A stretch of DNA of 64,000 nt. It comes from Nostoc linckia NIES-25 (GTDB lineage: Bacteria; Cyanobacteriota; Cyanobacteriia; Cyanobacteriales; Nostocaceae). The notes under the pieces were generated by a model. That model saw nothing but the letters and a program-made list of their open reading frames with translations, was not told the DNA's origin and searched no databases. Both the position numbers and the translations under genes were made by a program. Shown piece after piece: positions 1 to 8,014 of this stretch. Location: assembly GCF_002368035.1 (NCBI RefSeq), contig NZ_AP018222.1, positions 186,001 through 250,000 on the forward strand, written 5' to 3'. Within the stretch, counting starts at the first letter, position 1, and each line of letters opens with the position of its first letter.

Positions 1-501
1 TTGGATGAATTGGGTGATATTCGCCAATTACCTCTATGGGTAGCATTGATGGTGTTAACTACAGTGGAAGAAGAACAAGCACCACAAGAAGCTAGATATT
101 TACTGGAGCGATCGCGCCAAGAACAACCTCAACCATCAACTGGCGTCATAATAGAGTTAGTCACGACGATAATGGTGTACAAGTTTGAACAATTAAGCCG
201 AACAGAGGTAGAGTCTATGCTAGGAATCACGCTCAAGGAAACGAGGGTTTACCGCGAAATTAAGGAAGAAGGAAGACAAGAAGGAAGACAAGAAGGAAGA
301 CAAGAAGGAAGACAAGAAGGACGAGAAGAAGAGGCTGCTAACTTGATTATCCGACTCTTGACTAAGCGGCTTGGAGAACTCCCCCAAGAAATCCGCTCCT
401 CAATTTCTGGTTTATCTTTACCTGTTCTAGAAAATTTAAGTGAGGCATTGTTAGATTTTACCAGCTTGGCTGATTTACAAGCTTGGTTAATACCAAAATA
501 A
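1..501 (+). CDS. C-terminal part of an Rpn/DUF4351-type protein (5' end outside window)
   Basis: The frame is open from the first base, so the real start probably lies upstream and only the last ~166 residues are seen. A middle stretch of repeated E-G-R-Q units is followed by a helical tail (RLLTKRLGELP, then a Leu-rich end finishing in LQAWLIPK). That tail is typical of the DUF4351 region found at the C-terminus of cyanobacterial Rpn/PD-(D/E)XK nuclease-like proteins (recombination-promoting nuclease/putative transposase). The nuclease core is not visible here, so activity cannot be judged. These genes are common and often multicopy in filamentous cyanobacteria. It does not appear functionally tied to the iron genes or the biosynthetic cluster downstream. 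Confidence 0.65.
   Translation: MDELGDIRQLPLWVALMVLTTVEEEQAPQEARYLLERSRQEQPQPSTGVIIELVTTIMVYKFEQLSRTEVESMLGITLKETRVYREIKEEGRQEGRQEGRQEGRQEGREEEAANLIIRLLTKRLGELPQEIRSSISGLSLPVLENLSEALLDFTSLADLQAWLIPK
271..330 (+). repeat. 12-nt in-frame tandem repeat (EGRQ units)
   Basis: Four perfect copies of GGAAGACAAGAA followed by one diverged copy. They encode a charged GRQE repeat that probably forms a helical, coiled-coil-like linker. Copy number is likely variable through slippage. Confidence 0.85.
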
Positions 502-513
502 ATGAAATTATAG

Positions 514-891
514 CTATGACTTTACAGATGGAATTTGCGCGAAAATAGCAGACTGTAAAACTTCTGGAAGCTGTTCCCAAACTACAACGCCTTTACGATT
601 TTTGATATAAAGTTGTATAAATTCCAGTAAGGCTGTTGCGCTTTCTTCCGGGAAAAGATTAATAAACAGATAGGTCGGTTTCTCGTCACTAGATACAGCT
701 ACAACACAGCCGCGATCGCAAGCCCACAAACAGCCAACTGACTGAATTTTAAGTTCGTCGCTGGGCAATTGTCTTAAACATAAACTGTTTAATTTATCGA
801 GTAAAATCTCACCATCAAAAGGCGGATTTTTTGGTCTGTCTTCAGATGAACGATGGCAAGATTTACATACAAATATGGTGTGTTTAGGCAT
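514..891 (-). CDS. DUF1636 family cysteine-rich (ferredoxin-like) protein
   Basis: About 125 residues beginning MPKHTIFVCKSC. Six cysteines are seen: C9 and C12 in a CxxC, C38, and C54, C58 and C62 in CLWACDRGC. This pattern is typical of the DUF1636 family, thought to be thioredoxin-fold, metal- or [2Fe-2S]-binding proteins. The exact role is unknown. The start at 891 is preferred over an upstream in-frame ATG because it leaves a 4-nt gap to the stop of the siderophore-binding lipoprotein, as expected in an operon. Members of this family are often found beside siderophore receptors and binding proteins in cyanobacteria, so a role in iron uptake or handling is inferred from context. Confidence 0.75.
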   Translation of the reverse strand: MPKHTIFVCKSCHRSSEDRPKNPPFDGEILLDKLNSLCLRQLPSDELKIQSVGCLWACDRGCVVAVSSDEKPTYLFINLFPEESATALLEFIQLYIKNRKGVVVWEQLPEVLQSAIFAQIPSVKS

Positions 892-895
892 AAAG

Positions 896-1846
896 TTAAG
901 GAGTGTTGACAAGGTATTTGAATAAATCATCAATTACTGCATCAGTGGCAATAATATGTGTCGCAGACCATGATGTAATGTTGACATGATAAACATGATT
1001 TTCTCGGACAGCTTTTAGCTGTTTCCAAAGAGGACTTTGTTGTTTTTTTTGCAGAAATTGATTTGCACCATTGGCAAAAGTCGCCACAAATAAAATATCG
1101 CCATCAACTTTTTTTAATTCCTCTAAGGAAATACCGACTGCTCCATAAGGTGACTCGATATTTTGTGAAGCTGGACGCTGCAAATGAGCATCGTTCATAA
1201 TGGAACCAACAAATGAGTTGTTGACATCAATTAATATTTGATTGCCATTAACATACATCAAAGATATTTTTTTGTTAAGATAGCGAGTTTTTAATGCTGA
1301 TTTCAGCGTTTCTATTCGCCGATCGTAACGCTCCCAAAGGGCTTTTTCAGCCTCTTGCTTTCCTAATGCTTCAGCCACAAAACTCAGATGTTTCTGCCAG
1401 CTTGAATACTCAAGTTCGCCCAAAACTGTCGGAGCAATTTCAGACAATTGGGGATAAATTGACTTGAACCAATCTACACCGATAATCAAATCTGGTTTGA
1501 GTAATAATATTGCTTCTAAATTTGGTTTATCAAATCCAAGTAATTTTATGTCATCTATTTTATATGAGGATTTCAGAAAGTTTTCTTCCCGGTAATATTC
1601 ATTCGTGGTGCCAATTGGTTTAACACCAAGTGCCAGCACATTCCCTAAAGTAGACAAAGATAGAGTAACAATACGCTGGGGTTTATTGGGAACACAGGTT
1701 TCTCCCATTGTATGTTTAACTATGTGGCATTCGGCGGTTGACGGATGAGGAAGGTAAGATACAGTTTTAGGAACTTTAGAGCTGCAAGCTGCAATCAGAA
1801 TAAATCCTAAAATACCTAATATTAGCCAACAGAAAAATTTTCGCAT
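896..1846 (-). CDS. Iron-siderophore ABC transporter substrate-binding lipoprotein
   Basis: About 316 residues. The N-terminus MRKFFCWLILGILGFI ends in a lipobox (LIAAC, Cys21), so this is a lipid-anchored periplasmic protein. The body matches FecB/FhuD-type siderophore-binding proteins: RIVTLSLSTLGNVLALGVKPIGTT near the start, then LEAILLLKPDLIIGV and EIAPTV. The start at 1846 has a GCAGG about 8 nt upstream; an ATG at 1861 is the alternative, and frames further upstream run into the repeat element. It lies between the TonB receptor and the DUF1636 gene on the same strand. It would pass an imported ferric siderophore to an inner-membrane ABC transporter, but no permease or ATPase gene is in this window. 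Confidence 0.88.
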   Translation of the reverse strand: MRKFFCWLILGILGFILIAACSSKVPKTVSYLPHPSTAECHIVKHTMGETCVPNKPQRIVTLSLSTLGNVLALGVKPIGTTNEYYREENFLKSSYKIDDIKLLGFDKPNLEAILLLKPDLIIGVDWFKSIYPQLSEIAPTVLGELEYSSWQKHLSFVAEALGKQEAEKALWERYDRRIETLKSALKTRYLNKKISLMYVNGNQILIDVNNSFVGSIMNDAHLQRPASQNIESPYGAVGISLEELKKVDGDILFVATFANGANQFLQKKQQSPLWKQLKAVRENHVYHVNITSWSATHIIATDAVIDDLFKYLVNTP

Positions 1847-1873
1847 TATTGCCTGCTTCATGTAACAGAACAG

Positions 1874-2027
1874 TAGACCTCTTGCAAAAGTGCTTTTTGC
1901 AAGAGGGGGAAAAGGGTAAAGGTTAAAGGGGAAGGGGACAATACAGAACATTTTCCCCTTCCCCCCGCCCCTTATCCCCAGAGGGGGCCCCACCTTCCCC
2001 TTTTCCCGACTTATGCAAGAAGTCTAG
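1874..2027. repeat. MITE-like element with terminal inverted repeats and polypurine core
   Basis: The ends are near-perfect inverted repeats: TAGACCTCTTGCAAAAGT on the left and the reverse complement of ACTTATGCAAGAAGTCTA on the right. Within the left end CCTCTTGCAAAA and its complement form a hairpin (about 1878-1906). The core is a GGGGAAAAGGG-type low-complexity stretch. There is no coding capacity. This looks like a small non-autonomous repeat of the kind common in Nostocales, inserted between receptor and binding-protein genes. Confidence 0.6.
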
Positions 2028-2059
2028 TAACGCACCATTTTTAAAGGTTTGGTGCGTTA
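2028..2059. repeat. 10-bp inverted repeat (hairpin) beside the MITE-like element
   Basis: TAACGCACCA at 2028-2037 and TGGTGCGTTA at 2050-2059 form a 10-bp stem with a 12-nt loop. The following TGCTATCGCTAACACACCCTA is also a common cyanobacterial repeat motif. It lies 3' of the TonB receptor gene, so it could act as a weak transcript-end hairpin, but there is no T-run. Confidence 0.55.
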
Positions 2060-2121
2060 TGCTATCGCTAACACACCCTACATATCTGTGGATTACAACA
2101 GACTTTATCTAAAATCGACTA

Positions 2122-4971
2122 TTAAAACCGCCATGAGATGGTTCCTTGTACAGTAAATGGCTGTCCGTAGAAAACACGGCTAGGAGTAAGCGCACTTTCA
2201 AAATAGTCTACATCAAATAGATTTTTGAAGTTGAGGGCAACTCGGAATCTATCTCTGTTATAGAAAATAGCTGCATCAGTCCGGACATAACTAGGTAGCT
2301 CGTAACTATTGTCTAAATCTCCAGCACGCTCGCCTACAAAAAACAAGCCAATCCCCGCTCCTAAACCTTGCAATTTACCTTGTTGGATTTCATAAGTTGT
2401 CCATAAGTTGAAAGAATGGTCGGGTGTATTTGGCAATCGATTTCCTGCAAAACTAATATCTTCAGTAATGCGTGCATCAATATAAGCGTAGCCTGCAAAA
2501 ATATTCCATCCCGGCAAAATTTGACCTGCAATACTCAGTTCAATACCTTGGCTTTGTTGTTCCCCTGTTTGGATTTGAAAACCTGGATTAACGGGATCGT
2601 CTACCAACACATTAGTACGGGTCAAATCATAGAATGCAAGGGTCGCTGAGAGCTGATTGTTCAAATCTGCTTTAACCCCAACTTCATACTGACTAGCTCG
2701 TCCAGGATCGAAGAGACTGTCAAAATTACTGAAAAAGATTGTGCCTCTTGCTGGTGTAAATGAAGTTGTATAGCTGGCATACAGCGAAATAGCGGGGATG
2801 GGTTGATAGACAATCCCAAATCGAGGACTAAATGCACTATCTGACTGGCTGGTTTCTGTACCTGCGGTGAAATCTTCAAATTTCTGATTGAAAGTATCAA
2901 ACCGCACGCCTAACAATAACTTCAAGTTATCTGTAAATGCAATTTGATCTTGAAGATAAACTCCTAATGAGTCCGTCAGTACTTTCTCTCTATCATCAGT
3001 CGTAAAAGGCTCACCTATCGGTTGACCATACACCGGGTTAAATATATCAATCGGTACAGCAGCAAAATCTACATATCTTGGTGTTTTGCTACTAAACCGA
3101 TTCCAATCAAGTCCAAATAGTAACTGATGCTGAATTGAACCTGTAAAGAATTTACCTACTACATTTGTTGTCAAAGTGTAGTCTTCATACTGAATATCAT
3201 ATTCCCGATAGAAACGATTGAAAGTTCGATTATCTTCATCCAAACTTGTGGGAAGCGTAATTTTGTCATTGTAATTGCGGAAAGTTGCTCGAAAAGCATT
3301 GCGTAACAACCACTTATCGCTAAATTTGTGTTCTAGTCGATATCCAAGCCTGGTAATTGTTTGTTCGATTTCATCAGAAGGTTCGCCATAGTTGCGGTTG
3401 CGGGTTACTTTCCCATTTGGGTTAGGTAAAACACTGCCAACGACGGGTACTCCAGATGCGTAAGAATCTCTTGTCTCAACGTATTCTCCCTCTATGTTCA
3501 GATTGGTTCTATCACCAATAGCCACACTGAAAACAGGCGCGATACTCAGATTTTCACTATTTAAGAAATCGATAAAACTGCCGGAATTTCTGTAGGCTGC
3601 ATTGATACGATACAAGGCTGTTTTCGAGTCATTTAATGGCCCCGAAAAATCAACCGCACCTCGATAGAAACTATCACTGCCAACGCTTGCATCAATACCA
3701 TAAAAAGGCTCACTTAGGGGTTGTTTGGTTATTAAGTTAATGCTTCCCCCCGGATCTGCCAAACCAAATAATACTGATGCTGGCCCTTTGAGGACTTCCA
3801 CTCGCTCGATATTGGAAAGTTCAACAGCTTGTCCTGCTGAAGGATCGGGTAGTCCATCCCGAAGAAAACTGTTACCCGTTCTTTCATTCACCTCAAATCC
3901 GCGAATTGTATAGCTGGTCAATGCACGAGAGCTATTAAAACTCTGAACTACACCAGGAACATTTCTGAGCGCATCTTCTAAACGAGTAGCCTGCTGGTCG
4001 CGCAATACTTGTTGTGGTACAACCTGAATCGATTGGGGAATATCACGCAAAGGTGTATCGGTTTTCGTCCCAGTCGTAGTATCCGTTACCCGATAAGCAT
4101 CTGCCTCTCCTGTTACCACCAACTCAATTGGCTCATCTGACTGTGCTGTTGATTCCTGTGGTGGTGTCTGGTTTGGTGGCTCTTGTGCTTGTGGTGTTTC
4201 GGGCTGTTGCGGTGTCTGGTTTGGTGGCTGCTGTGCTGTTGCAGCAGGAGAAGTTATACCAAAAACCAGCCCTGCATTATCATCAAATAACTCAACCGTT
4301 GGTAAGGCATTCTCACCTATCACGGTGACGCGAACAGTATTTGCATCAAGATTCGTAGCCGTTATTTCAATAATTCCCGCAAGTGGTTTTTCGGAACGAA
4401 ATATAAAAGCATCGCCGTTAGGTAAACGCAACTGAGCATTAGGAATATCGGCAATAAAATTATTATCCGTACTGCGATTTGTAACTTGCAGTTGTTCTCC
4501 AAGAGGTGTTTCTAAAATTACCTCCACACCAGTCTGCGTGGGATTTGCTTTCACTCCCGCGATTGGTACGACTCCATCCCCACTTGTTTGTTGTGGGTTC
4601 GGAGGATTAGTAGGTGTTGGTGACTGTACCAGCATTTGGGCGCTAGTAGCAGGAAGTTCAATTTCACTTAGTTCAGAAATATTTTTAGTTGTTTCATCCG
4701 ACTTTGCTCGTTGTAGTGGACTTCCAAGCTCAAACTTTAAGAGTCGCGGTTTCCTGGTACTGGGGGCTGATACTTGAGATTTGCTAATGACAAATTGTTT
4801 ATCTGTAACTGCAACCCTCAGCCTCCGATCTAATCTAGATTTCCCTACCCTCTGGGTAGGAGATTCGCCTTGAACATCCTCTGGTACTTGCTTACCTTTA
4901 GCAGGAGTGCTTATAAAAACAACAACCGCACCTGTCAGCAACAGGGTTTGAAAAAATCTATCTAACTTCAT
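2122..4971 (-). CDS. TonB-dependent siderophore receptor with N-terminal AMIN domain
   Basis: 949 residues. A signal peptide (MKLDRFFQTLLLTGAVVVF) is followed by a spacer, an AMIN domain at about 139-245, and a Pro/Gln-rich linker around 245-280. Next comes a TonB-box-like stretch (PIELVVTGEADAYRV), a plug domain with DIPQSIQVVPQQVL, and a 22-strand barrel ending in Phe (TISWRF), as outer-membrane proteins do. The AMIN plus plug/barrel layout is typical of cyanobacterial siderophore receptors. It imports a ferric siderophore across the outer membrane using TonB energy. It is transcribed away from the NRPS/PKS cluster, together with the binding-protein gene about 260 nt further on, and is therefore a candidate uptake receptor for the cluster product. 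Confidence 0.93.
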   Translation of the reverse strand: MKLDRFFQTLLLTGAVVVFISTPAKGKQVPEDVQGESPTQRVGKSRLDRRLRVAVTDKQFVISKSQVSAPSTRKPRLLKFELGSPLQRAKSDETTKNISELSEIELPATSAQMLVQSPTPTNPPNPQQTSGDGVVPIAGVKANPTQTGVEVILETPLGEQLQVTNRSTDNNFIADIPNAQLRLPNGDAFIFRSEKPLAGIIEITATNLDANTVRVTVIGENALPTVELFDDNAGLVFGITSPAATAQQPPNQTPQQPETPQAQEPPNQTPPQESTAQSDEPIELVVTGEADAYRVTDTTTGTKTDTPLRDIPQSIQVVPQQVLRDQQATRLEDALRNVPGVVQSFNSSRALTSYTIRGFEVNERTGNSFLRDGLPDPSAGQAVELSNIERVEVLKGPASVLFGLADPGGSINLITKQPLSEPFYGIDASVGSDSFYRGAVDFSGPLNDSKTALYRINAAYRNSGSFIDFLNSENLSIAPVFSVAIGDRTNLNIEGEYVETRDSYASGVPVVGSVLPNPNGKVTRNRNYGEPSDEIEQTITRLGYRLEHKFSDKWLLRNAFRATFRNYNDKITLPTSLDEDNRTFNRFYREYDIQYEDYTLTTNVVGKFFTGSIQHQLLFGLDWNRFSSKTPRYVDFAAVPIDIFNPVYGQPIGEPFTTDDREKVLTDSLGVYLQDQIAFTDNLKLLLGVRFDTFNQKFEDFTAGTETSQSDSAFSPRFGIVYQPIPAISLYASYTTSFTPARGTIFFSNFDSLFDPGRASQYEVGVKADLNNQLSATLAFYDLTRTNVLVDDPVNPGFQIQTGEQQSQGIELSIAGQILPGWNIFAGYAYIDARITEDISFAGNRLPNTPDHSFNLWTTYEIQQGKLQGLGAGIGLFFVGERAGDLDNSYELPSYVRTDAAIFYNRDRFRVALNFKNLFDVDYFESALTPSRVFYGQPFTVQGTISWRF

Positions 4972-5625
4972 TTATCCGCTTACACTCGATCGCACTACTT
5001 GAGGGCATCTGAAGACGCAATGACGAACTTTGAAAAAGATTGTCATTTAAATTAGTTGAATCATATTATGAAGTGATACCAGACACAAGATAATTCATAA
5101 TCTTTTTTATTTAATTTCGATAACAATCAATAATTATTTTTAAACATTTATTTGCTTGATAGTTAAGTAAGCATAGCCCTAGTAGTTAAAAATACTTCGA
5201 TCGACAATACTTTAATAAGCCAAAATAACTAGTTTAATTAGCAAATTTCACCAAATAAGCTGAAATTGGGACTTAGCGTACAGTGGTGCATGGGAAGTTT
5301 AGACCAAGAGATTTCCATGCCCTAATTGTGGGCAAACAGCTTGTAATTCATTGTCATGAGGTGAAAGCGATGGTTTCTCTATAAGATAAACTTTTCATAA
5401 ATAAAAGTGATGCTATTTTGTAAATCAAAAAAAGATATCTATGACTGTACTCTTGCTAAAGCAACTCATTCTCGTTAGTGTAATCAAGGATAAATAAAAA
5501 TTACTCGCAATAATTTAGATGTTTATCCAGGTAAATCACTATTATTTAGCGTTGAAACAGTCTAAGTGGTTGCCTTAGTTAATTACAGTTGATTGCAAGT
5601 TAGTGAGGTTCAGTATTTTGGTCTG
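4972..5625. other. Divergent intergenic region between receptor and cluster
   Basis: No convincing gene is seen here. The region must hold the receptor promoter on the minus strand and possibly the cluster promoter on the plus strand. A partly palindromic AT-rich site GATAATTCATAATC at 5089-5102 faintly resembles a Fur box, but the match is too weak to call an operator. The rest is AT-rich with many stop codons. Confidence 0.4.
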
Positions 5626-5742
5626 CAAGCCAGATTAACAGCCTTTTTACTCCTGAATTCTGCTGAAAAATTAGATAAGCGATCGCATCAAACAGCTACT
5701 CAATTACAAACATTAGATTTGACTGGTAAAAATGCCTTATTA
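5626..5742 (+). pseudogene. Decayed 5' fragment of a FAAL gene (copy 1)
   Basis: Translation of 5671-5742 reads LDKRSHQTATQLQTLD and then LTGKNALL. This lines up without gaps with LDRRSRRVAAKLQALG and LAGERALL in the intact FAAL at 8168-8239. The DNA is about three-quarters identical over 72 nt, including the GCGATCGC site. Just upstream TAFLLLNSAEK resembles the FAAL segment DAFTFLLDGETEK with a small deletion. The frame is short (about 61 codons) and has no downstream adenylation core, so this is a remnant and not a gene. It probably arose from tandem duplication of a unit holding a JmjC gene and the FAAL 5' end. Confidence 0.7.
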
Positions 5743-5854
5743 GACACTAAGTCAAATCGTTCATCAATGAAAAATTAACATTCATTGGAGATGAAAATAG
5801 GTATAAAACAACGTCAAACTTCCAGTGAAACCAAGTAAGGATGTTGGAGTTTTT

Positions 5855-6751
5855 ATGAAAGTTCAGGTGAGGGAATCAATTTTAAGAATCAAAAATCCTA
5901 CCGTAAAAAAATTTTCAGAGTTATGGAAACAACATCAGCCTTTTGTAATTGAAGATGTTGCTAAAGATTGGGACGCTTCTAAGAAGTGGTGTCATCAGTA
6001 TCTAATCGAGCAATGTGGAAATAATCTCGTTCCTGTCCGTTTTTATCATCCAAATTTTTGGCATAATTCTGAGAACTATGCTTATGAAGATGGTTACAAA
6101 CCTAAAAAAGAAATAAAATTTCATGAATATATCAACAACCACATAGAAAAAACAGTTCAGGAAAATAATTTAGAATGTTACTTATCTGAAGCATATTTTG
6201 AAGACCGATTTCCAGAAATTGTTGGAGATATAACCTATCCAGAATATTTCGATAGGAAAGCATTTGTTACATTTTGGTATGGTTTTTCAAGTAAAAATTT
6301 TGCTTCAACTACTAACCTTCACTTCGATCCGCTACATAACATTTTTGCTCAAATTCGAGGCAGAAAAAGAATACTTCTATATCCGCCTTCAGATTATTTG
6401 TCATTTTATCCGCCTCTCGATGGTACTTCTGGCGTAGGGTTTAATAGTAAGGTAAATCCGGATCTCTCCAATTTAGAATTATTTCCTAAGTTTCCTCGAC
6501 AAGATAAAATAGAAATTATCCTCCAACCGGGAGAAATACTCTACATACCTCCTTTTTGGTGGCATCATCTAACAGCCGTAGATGAGAACATATCATTATC
6601 ATTTTGGTACGATCTGAAAATTGAAGATTTTTTCAGACAACAAAATATGTTGTCAGTTTTTTTGAACATTGCACCTCATTATCTTTCCTATGCAATTTCT
6701 TCAGGAAAATTCCAGGAATTTATGGGATTTCTGAAGACGATGTTTAATTGA
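5855..6751 (+). CDS. JmjC/cupin_8-type Fe(II)/2-oxoglutarate oxygenase, copy 1
   Basis: About 298 residues. The start at 5855 matches that of the paralogue at 7018: both have TTGGAGTTTTTATGAAAGTT, which supplies a GGAG ribosome-binding site, so an upstream GTG at 5825 is not used here. The core shows the HxD iron pair in TNLHFDPLHN, a GRKRILLYPP strand, a PGEILYIPP turn and the distal His in WWHHLTAV. These are hallmarks of cupin_8/JmjC (FIH-like) hydroxylases, which use Fe(II), 2-oxoglutarate and O2. In a biosynthetic cluster it likely hydroxylates an amino acid or a carrier-bound peptide. The substrate cannot be read from the sequence. It is closely similar to the next copy and more distant from the third at 37730. 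Confidence 0.85.
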   Translation: MKVQVRESILRIKNPTVKKFSELWKQHQPFVIEDVAKDWDASKKWCHQYLIEQCGNNLVPVRFYHPNFWHNSENYAYEDGYKPKKEIKFHEYINNHIEKTVQENNLECYLSEAYFEDRFPEIVGDITYPEYFDRKAFVTFWYGFSSKNFASTTNLHFDPLHNIFAQIRGRKRILLYPPSDYLSFYPPLDGTSGVGFNSKVNPDLSNLELFPKFPRQDKIEIILQPGEILYIPPFWWHHLTAVDENISLSFWYDLKIEDFFRQQNMLSVFLNIAPHYLSYAISSGKFQEFMGFLKTMFN

Positions 6752-6810
6752 TTGTCTGATGAGAAAATAAGATTGGCGAAATATAAAAGCTGACATTAAT
6801 CGATGAGAAA

Positions 6811-6865
6811 TTAGATAAGCGATCGCCTCGAAAGATTTGATTTATGAAAATGCCTGATGAGATAC
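6811..6865 (+). pseudogene. Decayed 5' fragment of a FAAL gene (copy 2)
   Basis: TTAGATAAGCGATCGCCTC repeats the first remnant (5671 onward). After a gap it continues AGATTTGATTTATGAAAATGCC, matching AGATTTGACTGGTAAAAATGCC of copy 1. It has lost about 20 nt and its reading frame. Together with the shared sequence just before both JmjC start codons (AAAACAACGT and TGTTGGAGTTTTTATG), it marks the edge of a tandem duplication of about 1.1 kb. Confidence 0.6.
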
Positions 6866-7017
6866 ATGTACAATACTCATTATGACTCAAAAGTCAGACG
6901 TTAAATAAACTGTTCGGAGTATCGAGCGATAAATTAAAAATTAACATTTATTCTATGTGTCAAAAATAAAACAACGTTAACCTTCAATTGTAAACCAGGA
7001 GAAATGTTGGAGTTTTT

Positions 7018-7881
7018 ATGAAAGTTGAAGCTAGTAAATCAATTCTAAGAATCAACAATCCTAGTAAAAAGGAATTTTCAAAAATAGCGAAAAAATTTCA
7101 GCCTTTTATAATTGAAGATGTTGTTAAATATTGGGACGCTTATAAAAATTGGTCAGATGATTATTTGATAGAAAAATGTGGAGATAATTTAGTTCCAGTA
7201 AGGTTTTTTCAGGAAAATTTTTGGAATGATTATAAGAACTTTGCTTATGAACGGAGTTACCAACCTCATCAAGAAATTCCATTGAAGGAATATATAAATA
7301 ATGGGCATAATGTAGAGTGTTATTTAAACGAGGCAGTTTTTGAAGAGCGTTTTCCTCAAATTGTTGGAGATGTAAATTATCCAGAATACTTCAATTGTAA
7401 GGCGTTTGTTAGGTTGTGGTTTGGTTTAGTAAGTAAAACTTTTTCCTCAAGTAGCAGCCTTCATTTTGACGCCGAACATAATCTTTTTGCTCAAATTCGA
7501 GGAAGAAAAAGAATAATTTTATATCCGCCTATAGATTATTTATCATTCTATCCACCTCTTGAAGATGCAACTGGCGCACTATATGGTAGTAAGGTAAATC
7601 CAAATGCTGTAGATTTGGAATTATTTCCGAAATTTCCTTGGCAAGAAAAAATAGAATTTGTACTTCAACCGGGAGAAATGCTCTATCTACCTCCTTTTTG
7701 GTGGCATCATCTAACCGCAGTAGATGATAATATTTCCTTATCATTTTGGTACGGCGTTAAAATTGAAGATTTTTTCTGGCAAAAAAAGATGTTATCAGTT
7801 TTTTTTCACACCGCACCTCATTATTTATATCATTCAATTTTTGCTGGTAATTTCAGTTTTTTGAATTTCTTTAAATTCTGA
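7018..7881 (+). CDS. JmjC/cupin_8-type Fe(II)/2-oxoglutarate oxygenase, copy 2
   Basis: 287 residues, closely related to the gene at 5855 along its whole length. Iron ligands are kept: HFD in SSLHFDAEHN and the distal His in FWWHHLTAV, with GRKRIILYPP between. A GGAG ribosome-binding site lies 9-10 nt before the ATG. Both copies look intact, so they may act on different residues or stereocentres, or one may be redundant. It lies about 130 nt before the FAAL-NRPS gene on the same strand and is probably co-transcribed. As with copy 1, the substrate is unknown. Hydroxylation of an amino acid or of a peptidyl carrier intermediate is inferred from the family and the location. Confidence 0.86.
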   Translation: MKVEASKSILRINNPSKKEFSKIAKKFQPFIIEDVVKYWDAYKNWSDDYLIEKCGDNLVPVRFFQENFWNDYKNFAYERSYQPHQEIPLKEYINNGHNVECYLNEAVFEERFPQIVGDVNYPEYFNCKAFVRLWFGLVSKTFSSSSSLHFDAEHNLFAQIRGRKRIILYPPIDYLSFYPPLEDATGALYGSKVNPNAVDLELFPKFPWQEKIEFVLQPGEMLYLPPFWWHHLTAVDDNISLSFWYGVKIEDFFWQKKMLSVFFHTAPHYLYHSIFAGNFSFLNFFKF

Positions 7882-8014
7882 GAAGCAATCCAAATAATTT
7901 GGGAAATATTACATAGGCTTGTCGATATTTTTCACAACTGAAATAGGATTGTTCTAGAAAATTTATTTTCTGAAATTAAGAGAAATTTCATAGAGTTTTG
8001 AGTTGAATATAAAA

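Noticed and set aside
271..330. 12-nt tandem repeat as a CRISPR-like array
   Set aside because: No spacers; simple in-frame tandem repeat. No CRISPR array was seen elsewhere.
2416..2649. Short plus-strand frame inside the receptor gene
   Set aside because: Lies antisense within a well-supported gene and has no domain or signal; a shadow frame. The same holds for the other short opposite-strand frames inside the NRPS/PKS genes.
5089..5102. Possible Fur box GATAATTCATAATC upstream of the receptor
   Set aside because: Only a weak partial match to the Fur consensus in an AT-rich region; noted in the spacer entry but not called.
5593..5778. Short frame of about 61 codons starting at TTG
   Set aside because: It is explained by the decayed FAAL fragment and lacks a ribosome-binding site or family match; not called as a working gene.
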